Source: Belliella calami (GTDB lineage: Bacteria; Bacteroidota; Bacteroidia; Cytophagales; Cyclobacteriaceae). Taken from it: a stretch of 64,000 nt of DNA. The notes below the pieces were generated by a model. That model made no database searches, was not told the DNA's origin, and saw only the letters and a program-made list of their open reading frames with translations. Shown here piece by piece: positions 60,512 to 64,000 of this stretch (the first letter of the stretch is position 1; each line of letters opens with the position of its first letter). The stretch spans positions 86,706 to 150,705 of the forward strand of contig NZ_JAKZGS010000006.1 in the NCBI RefSeq assembly GCF_022549695.1, read 5' to 3'. The position numbers and the translations under genes are program-made.

Positions 60512-61198
60512 TCAATTCACATCATTCAAAATAACCTTCATTTTCTGCACAGTGGATTTTCCTATTCCTATTACGGATAGCAAATCTGATTCTGAGGCAT
60601 TGAATATATGCTGAAGGCTACCAAAATGATTCAGTAGGTATTCTGCCCTATCGGCACCAATTCCTGGAAATCCTTCAAGGATATGGATTTTTTGTTTTAA
60701 AAACTTATCTGATTTCTGAAATTTAGGCTTTAGCCTTGGATAAAGTTTATAATCTGCCAATTTATCCTTTGTAAGTTGTTTGAAAGATTGGAGCATAACT
60801 GAAACAGTTTCTTTCCGAGTCTTAGCTCTTATAATAGGGATTTTGAAAATCAAGGATACAGACATTAAAATTGATTGAACTGCATTTTTGCTAAAACCTA
60901 AATTCTTGTATTCTCTTTTTCGACCTTCCAAAATCAGACAAGCAGGTACTTTTGAATTAGCCAACTTACCAACCTGCTTAAAAAATCTTCCATCTTTAAT
61001 AGAAGCACTAAAATCTGAAGGGGTTTTTCTCTCAACAATTAATTCCGAATCTAGAAGATAATCCCCTACAAGCAACCGTTCTTTCCTTACAATGATGTTT
61101 TTGTAAAAAAGCAGATACTCAAGCATCGCATCAGGCTCCCTATCATCAATCACAATCTCCAACGGATAAAACTTCGACCCACTCAAAAAATCCTTCAT
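60512..61198 (-). CDS. ERCC4/XPF-type structure-specific nuclease
   Basis: 228 aa, cytoplasmic. The ERCC4 nuclease domain shows IDDREP (residues 17-22) and the XPF signature GDxnERKxxxD: G45-D46 and V55-ERKTPSD62. Two helix-hairpin-helix motifs close the protein (FPGIGADRAEYLLNHFG at about 175-191; VIGIGKSTVQKMKVIL). This is the nuclease-HhH2 half of XPF/MUS81 without a helicase, known mainly from archaea and eukaryotes and patchily in bacteria. It should cleave 3' flaps or forks as a dimer. It stands alone between the truncated gene and thiL, ending its transcript toward 60512. Confidence 0.85.
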   Translation of the reverse strand: MKDFLSGSKFYPLEIVIDDREPDAMLEYLLFYKNIIVRKERLLVGDYLLDSELIVERKTPSDFSASIKDGRFFKQVGKLANSKVPACLILEGRKREYKNLGFSKNAVQSILMSVSLIFKIPIIRAKTRKETVSVMLQSFKQLTKDKLADYKLYPRLKPKFQKSDKFLKQKIHILEGFPGIGADRAEYLLNHFGSLQHIFNASESDLLSVIGIGKSTVQKMKVILNDVN

Positions 61199-61244
61199 AT
61201 AGTTAAAAGTTGATTACATCTAAAAATAAAGAAAAAACCAACTA

Positions 61245-61289
61245 TTTTCAATAGTAAAGGGAGCATTTCGCTCCCTTTACTATTGAAAA
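61245..61289. terminator. bidirectional terminator with 20-bp perfect stem
   Basis: 61245-61264 and 61270-61289 are perfect inverted repeats around a 5-nt loop, with TTTT/AAAA at the base. It lies directly after the thiL stop (61294) and would end thiL transcription before the nuclease gene. Confidence 0.88.
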
Positions 61290-61293
61290 TACA

Positions 61294-62325
61294 TTAAAAA
61301 TGCTTCCAACCTTGAGCCTTTAATTCTACAACTGTACCGCTCTTGGTAACTAGATTTTTGCCATTTTCTGGCTTGGTTGTGTGTCCGATAAAGTGGATGT
61401 CTGCATGCTTTTCCAATTTTTCAAAATCCTTTTGGTCTATTGTAAACAGCAATTCATAATCCTCTCCTCCATTCAATACACAAGTAATTGGATCAAGTCC
61501 AAGCTCCACAGCTGTATCAAAAGTCTGCTTGTCGATTGGCAACTTATCTTCATAGATCGTCACGCCAACATTAGATGCTTTGCAGATATGAAAAAGCTCA
61601 GAAGCTAGTCCATCGGAAATATCCAACATACTCGTAGGAACTACTCCCAATTCTCGCAATTCATGAATGATATCCATCCTAGCATCTGGCTTCAACTGAC
61701 GGGCTGTCACAAAAGTGTATTTATCCAAATCAGGTTTCATGTCAGGATTTGCCATAAAAACCTGTTTCTCTCTTTCCAAGATCTGTAATCCTACCAATGC
61801 ACCACCCAAATCGCCTGTAGCGCAAATGATATCATTGGTCTTGGCTCCTGATCGATAAGACAGCTCTTCTTTTTTGGCTTCTCCGATAGCAGTTATAGAA
61901 ATGACCAAACCAGATCTAGATGCGGTTGTATCACCACCCACTACATCCACATTATAATGTTCAGCAGCTGCGTTGATCCCGGAATAAAGGGCTTCTACAG
62001 CTTCTACAGAAAACCTATTAGATAGTGCCAAGCTTACTGTGATTTGCTTTGGAATAGCATTCATAGCTGCAATATCAGATACATTTACCGCTACAGCCTT
62101 GAATCCAACATGTTGCAGAGGGGCGTAAGCCAAGTCAAAGTGTACACCTTCCAAAAGCAAATCTGTAGTCACTACCTTCACATGATCGCCTGCTTCGATG
62201 ACAGCTGCATCATCTCCAATTCCTTTAAAAGTAGATTCATTTTTTATTTTTATGCTTTGATTCAGTCGATCTATCAGTCCAAACTCGCCCAATTCACCGA
62301 TTTCTGTTCTTTTATTATCTTCCAT
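61294..62325 (-). CDS. thiL: thiamine-monophosphate kinase
   Basis: 343 aa. It phosphorylates thiamine monophosphate to the active diphosphate cofactor. Motifs in the PurM/ThiL superfamily order are ELGEFGLIDRLNQ (about residues 9-21), GIGDDAAVIE (about 34-43), DLLLEGVHFDLAYAPLQHVG, VNVSDIAAMNAIPKQITVSL, VVGGDTTAS, DISDGLASELFHIC (about 235-248) and NGGEDYELLFTI. Start ATG 62325 is preferred over 62349 because the latter overlaps the upstream gene by 19 bp. No thi riboswitch or other thi gene is near. Confidence 0.94.
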   Translation of the reverse strand: MEDNKRTEIGELGEFGLIDRLNQSIKIKNESTFKGIGDDAAVIEAGDHVKVVTTDLLLEGVHFDLAYAPLQHVGFKAVAVNVSDIAAMNAIPKQITVSLALSNRFSVEAVEALYSGINAAAEHYNVDVVGGDTTASRSGLVISITAIGEAKKEELSYRSGAKTNDIICATGDLGGALVGLQILEREKQVFMANPDMKPDLDKYTFVTARQLKPDARMDIIHELRELGVVPTSMLDISDGLASELFHICKASNVGVTIYEDKLPIDKQTFDTAVELGLDPITCVLNGGEDYELLFTIDQKDFEKLEKHADIHFIGHTTKPENGKNLVTKSGTVVELKAQGWKHF

Positions 62326-62330
62326 TATTT

Positions 62331-62732
62331 TTATTTTCTTTCTTGACATAATTCCACCAAAACACCATTGGTAGATCTGGGATGCAAAAATACAACTAAT
62401 TTATTGTCCGCGCCTTCTTTTGGTATTTCATTCAATATTTCGAAGCCTTCAGCCTTGAGTCTTCCTACTTCCGCGTGAATATCTTCCACATCAAAAGCAA
62501 TGTGGTGGATTCCTTCAGATTTTTTTTCTAAATACTTCGCTATGGGACTGTCATCACGTGTTGCTTCCAAAAGCTCTACCTTTGTGTCCCCTACCTGAAA
62601 AAATGATGTGAGTACACCTTCACCGGAAACTTCCTCTTCTTTATAATATGATTTTCCCAAAAGCTTTTTGAAAAGCTCCTTAGATTTTTCCAAATCCTTT
62701 ACCGCAATCCCTAAATGCTCAATTTTTCTCAT
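62331..62732 (-). CDS. mce: methylmalonyl-CoA epimerase
   Basis: 133 aa, a glyoxalase/VOC-fold enzyme of normal length. It interconverts the (R) and (S) forms of methylmalonyl-CoA between propionyl-CoA carboxylase and mutase. Metal ligands are in IEHLGIAV (His6), KVELLEAT (Glu about 54), IHHIAFDVED (His about 76-77) and the C-terminal GVLVELCQ (Glu about 127). It precedes thiL by 5 bp on the same strand, an operon without obvious metabolic link. The mutase is not in the window. Confidence 0.93.
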   Translation of the reverse strand: MRKIEHLGIAVKDLEKSKELFKKLLGKSYYKEEEVSGEGVLTSFFQVGDTKVELLEATRDDSPIAKYLEKKSEGIHHIAFDVEDIHAEVGRLKAEGFEILNEIPKEGADNKLVVFLHPRSTNGVLVELCQERK

Positions 62733-62831
62733 TTCTAAACTGTTTTGATTTCAAAATTAACATTTTCTAAAAGAAATAAAGAAGAAAGAAAAAGTATCTA
62801 AAACGTGAAGAAGGTAGAAAATAAAATATGA

Positions 62832-62972
62832 ATATCCGCCATGGAGCACATAGGGAAAGAAGTAGCTTTGTAAGTTGCGGATACTTGGCATGAGACAACC
62901 GTTCACAATCAACAAAACCAAAAATTGTTCATCCAACAATCTATTGTTTGACTACGTGCAAGAAAGCTGAAA
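62832..62972 (-). repeat. MITE-like dispersed repeat, copy E (rearranged)
   Basis: About 141 bp, reverse orientation. On the minus strand it reads CTTTCTTGCACGTAGTCAAA near its start and keeps the core ACAATAGATTGTTGGATGAA. The outer GTATCCGC is replaced by GATTTTCAG, while an inverse GTATCCGC lies inside (62877-62884) and GCGGATAT at the far end. So it has kept one terminus and gained an internal one, as if two copies had recombined. Confidence 0.7.
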
Positions 62973-63024
62973 ATCATAAAATAATAGGATTTTTAGTGAG
63001 GTCAGTTGTTTATAGGAAGAATAA

Positions 63025-63730
63025 CTAAGGGGAAAATTAAAAAATGACTCCACCAGCAGTCTTCCCTTAGAAATAAAAAAAAACACATCTTTAATTCATT
63101 CTAATAGTGATTAATAATTTCCCCAAACTATTTATCACACAATCTTTTTAAACAAACCACGTTTCAACATCAAATCTCAAAATAATCTTAACTTCACTTT
63201 TGAAGTTCTAAAAATCTAAGGGAATTTAAAAAATGACTTCACCAGCAGTCTCCCCTTAGAAATAAAAAATTCTTTTAAACTTTACCAGGACTTATTACCT
63301 GATCGATTCTCCTACATTTATTGAGACACTGTCTTTTTAAACAGGTCACTTTAAAATATAAAAAAAAATCTTACCCTAACCCGAACCTCACTTTTGAAGT
63401 TCTAAAAATCTAAGGGAATTTAAAAAATGACTTCACCAGCAGTCTCCCCTTAGAAATAAAAAACTCTTTCAAACTTTATCAGGACTTATTACCTGATCGA
63501 TTCTCCTACATTTATTAAGACACTGTCTTTTTAAACAAGTCACTTTAAAATATAAAATTTTTAAATTTTATAATCAACACTGAAATTTTTAAAAATCTAA
63601 GGGTTTTAAAAAATGACTCCACCAGCAGTCTTCCCTTAGAAATAAAAAGCTATATCAAACTAAACCAAGACTTATTACTTGATCGATTTTTCTACATTTT
63701 TTAAGACACTTACTTTTTTATTCGGTCACA
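63025..63730. repeat. tandem array of about 190-bp units, each with a hairpin
   Basis: Four units begin at 63025, 63216, 63409 and 63597 (spacing 191, 193, 188). Each opens with a 43-46-bp hairpin: CTAAGGG, an AAATGACT arm, CACCAGC, AGTC, then CCCTTAG, followed by AAATAAAAA. The hairpin is nearly invariant; the 145-bp linker is well conserved in units 2-4 (GACTTATTACCTGATCGATT) but diverged in unit 1. No ORF crosses it. Linker length and linker conservation exclude a CRISPR array. Confidence 0.88.
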
Positions 63731-63806
63731 TTTTTTTTCAACCTAACCACATTCTAGATTTTCTAAACTCATATGACAAATAAGTAAGTGATGTAGTACA
63801 ATATGT

Positions 63807-63899
63807 GTATCAGTTTTCTTTCACTTAGCCAAACAATTGATTGGTGTGTGAACGATTAAAAACTTGGTTGACCGTGGGCTATCATCAATTGATTCTCCG
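63807..63899 (+). repeat. MITE-like dispersed repeat, copy F (3'-truncated)
   Basis: About 93 bp in forward orientation, starting GTATCAGTTTTCTTTCACTT and retaining AGCCAAACAATTGATTG, GAACGATTAAAAACTTGGTTG and the CCGTGGGCT segment seen in copy A. The expected inverse terminus GCGGATAC is absent, so it is a decayed or 3'-truncated copy. 63900-64000 shows no gene. Confidence 0.7.
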
Positions 63900-64000
63900 A
63901 AATGACTACAAAAGTGAATTTCCCTATAACCATGCTAATAACCCTTACTATCAATCTATTAGTAACGAGAGCTTCAATTGACTTAAGATACATCAATTTG

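Noticed and set aside
62326-62830. Thiamine (TPP) riboswitch for thiL
   Set aside because: thiL directly follows the epimerase gene with a 5-bp gap, and no THI-box-like sequence was seen before that gene.
63025-63730. CRISPR array from regularly spaced repeats
   Set aside because: Only four units, 190-bp spacing, linkers similar to one another and no cas genes; CRISPR spacers are about 30-40 bp and unique.

Overview
The window is a stretch of chromosome from a member of the Bacteroidota, most likely order Cytophagales and close to the Cyclobacteriaceae. The evidence is a SusC/SusD pair, the gliding lipoprotein gene gldH next to a RicT/PSP1 gene, many Bacteroidota-specific lipoproteins, low GC, and promoters of the TTTG-N18..20-TAnnTTTG type. 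Genus placement is inference. No rRNA, tRNA, CRISPR array, integrase or intact transposase was seen.

Layout. 1-2.6 kb: a 110-bp tandem repeat, a four-helix-bundle gene, and trpE behind a complete attenuation leader (promoter, leader peptide with three Trp codons, antiterminator, terminator). 2.8-8 kb: a small unknown gene and an isolated SusC/SusD pair. 8.3-13.2 kb: proline dehydrogenase, lysyl-tRNA synthetase and arginine deiminase. 13.4-17 kb: divergent lptD-like and cell-wall amidase genes. 17.3-20.5 kb: a carboxylase beta subunit, a 92-bp nested-palindrome array and a SirB1-like gene. 20.7-25.5 kb: redoxin and phosphopantetheinyl transferase genes, divergent from a tight WD40-divIVA-folB-chaN-DUF4268 operon. 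25.6-27.3 kb: an XRE/ImmA-protease/PIN module whose PIN gene is split exactly at a dnaX-type slippery heptamer. 27.3-32.2 kb: two related lipoproteins, a GT87-like mannosyltransferase, a palindrome cluster, another lipoprotein and a DUF1801 gene. 32.2-39.6 kb: a minus-strand cluster linking Crp/Fnr, rhodanese, DUF547, FAD oxidoreductase, polyferredoxin and two GT2 glycosyltransferases. 39.7-46 kb: HsdR-N-like nuclease, amidohydrolase, DUF4136 lipoprotein, phosphoesterase, manC and kdsD. 46-57.3 kb: recQ, purD, ricT, gldH, a 1311-aa SF1 helicase, an SDR and a Pr6Pr membrane protein. 57.3-62.7 kb: a second palindrome cluster, rlmD, small genes, an XPF-type nuclease, thiL and methylmalonyl-CoA epimerase. 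62.8-64 kb: non-coding repeats.

Three layers stand out beyond the housekeeping genes. First, a dispersed repeat of about 136-161 bp with roughly 20-bp imperfect inverted termini (GTATCCGC...GCGGATAC) occurs six times, always between genes, and looks like a MITE family. Second, there are two structured tandem arrays (92-bp and about 190-bp units). Third, there are two regulatory or recoding candidates: the trp attenuator and the possible -1 frameshift in the PIN gene of the XRE-ImmA-PIN module, which is the best candidate for an undescribed system. Where ORF starts were ambiguous, I chose starts from promoter position, overlap with the neighbour, or the start of the recognisable domain, and say so in the entry.
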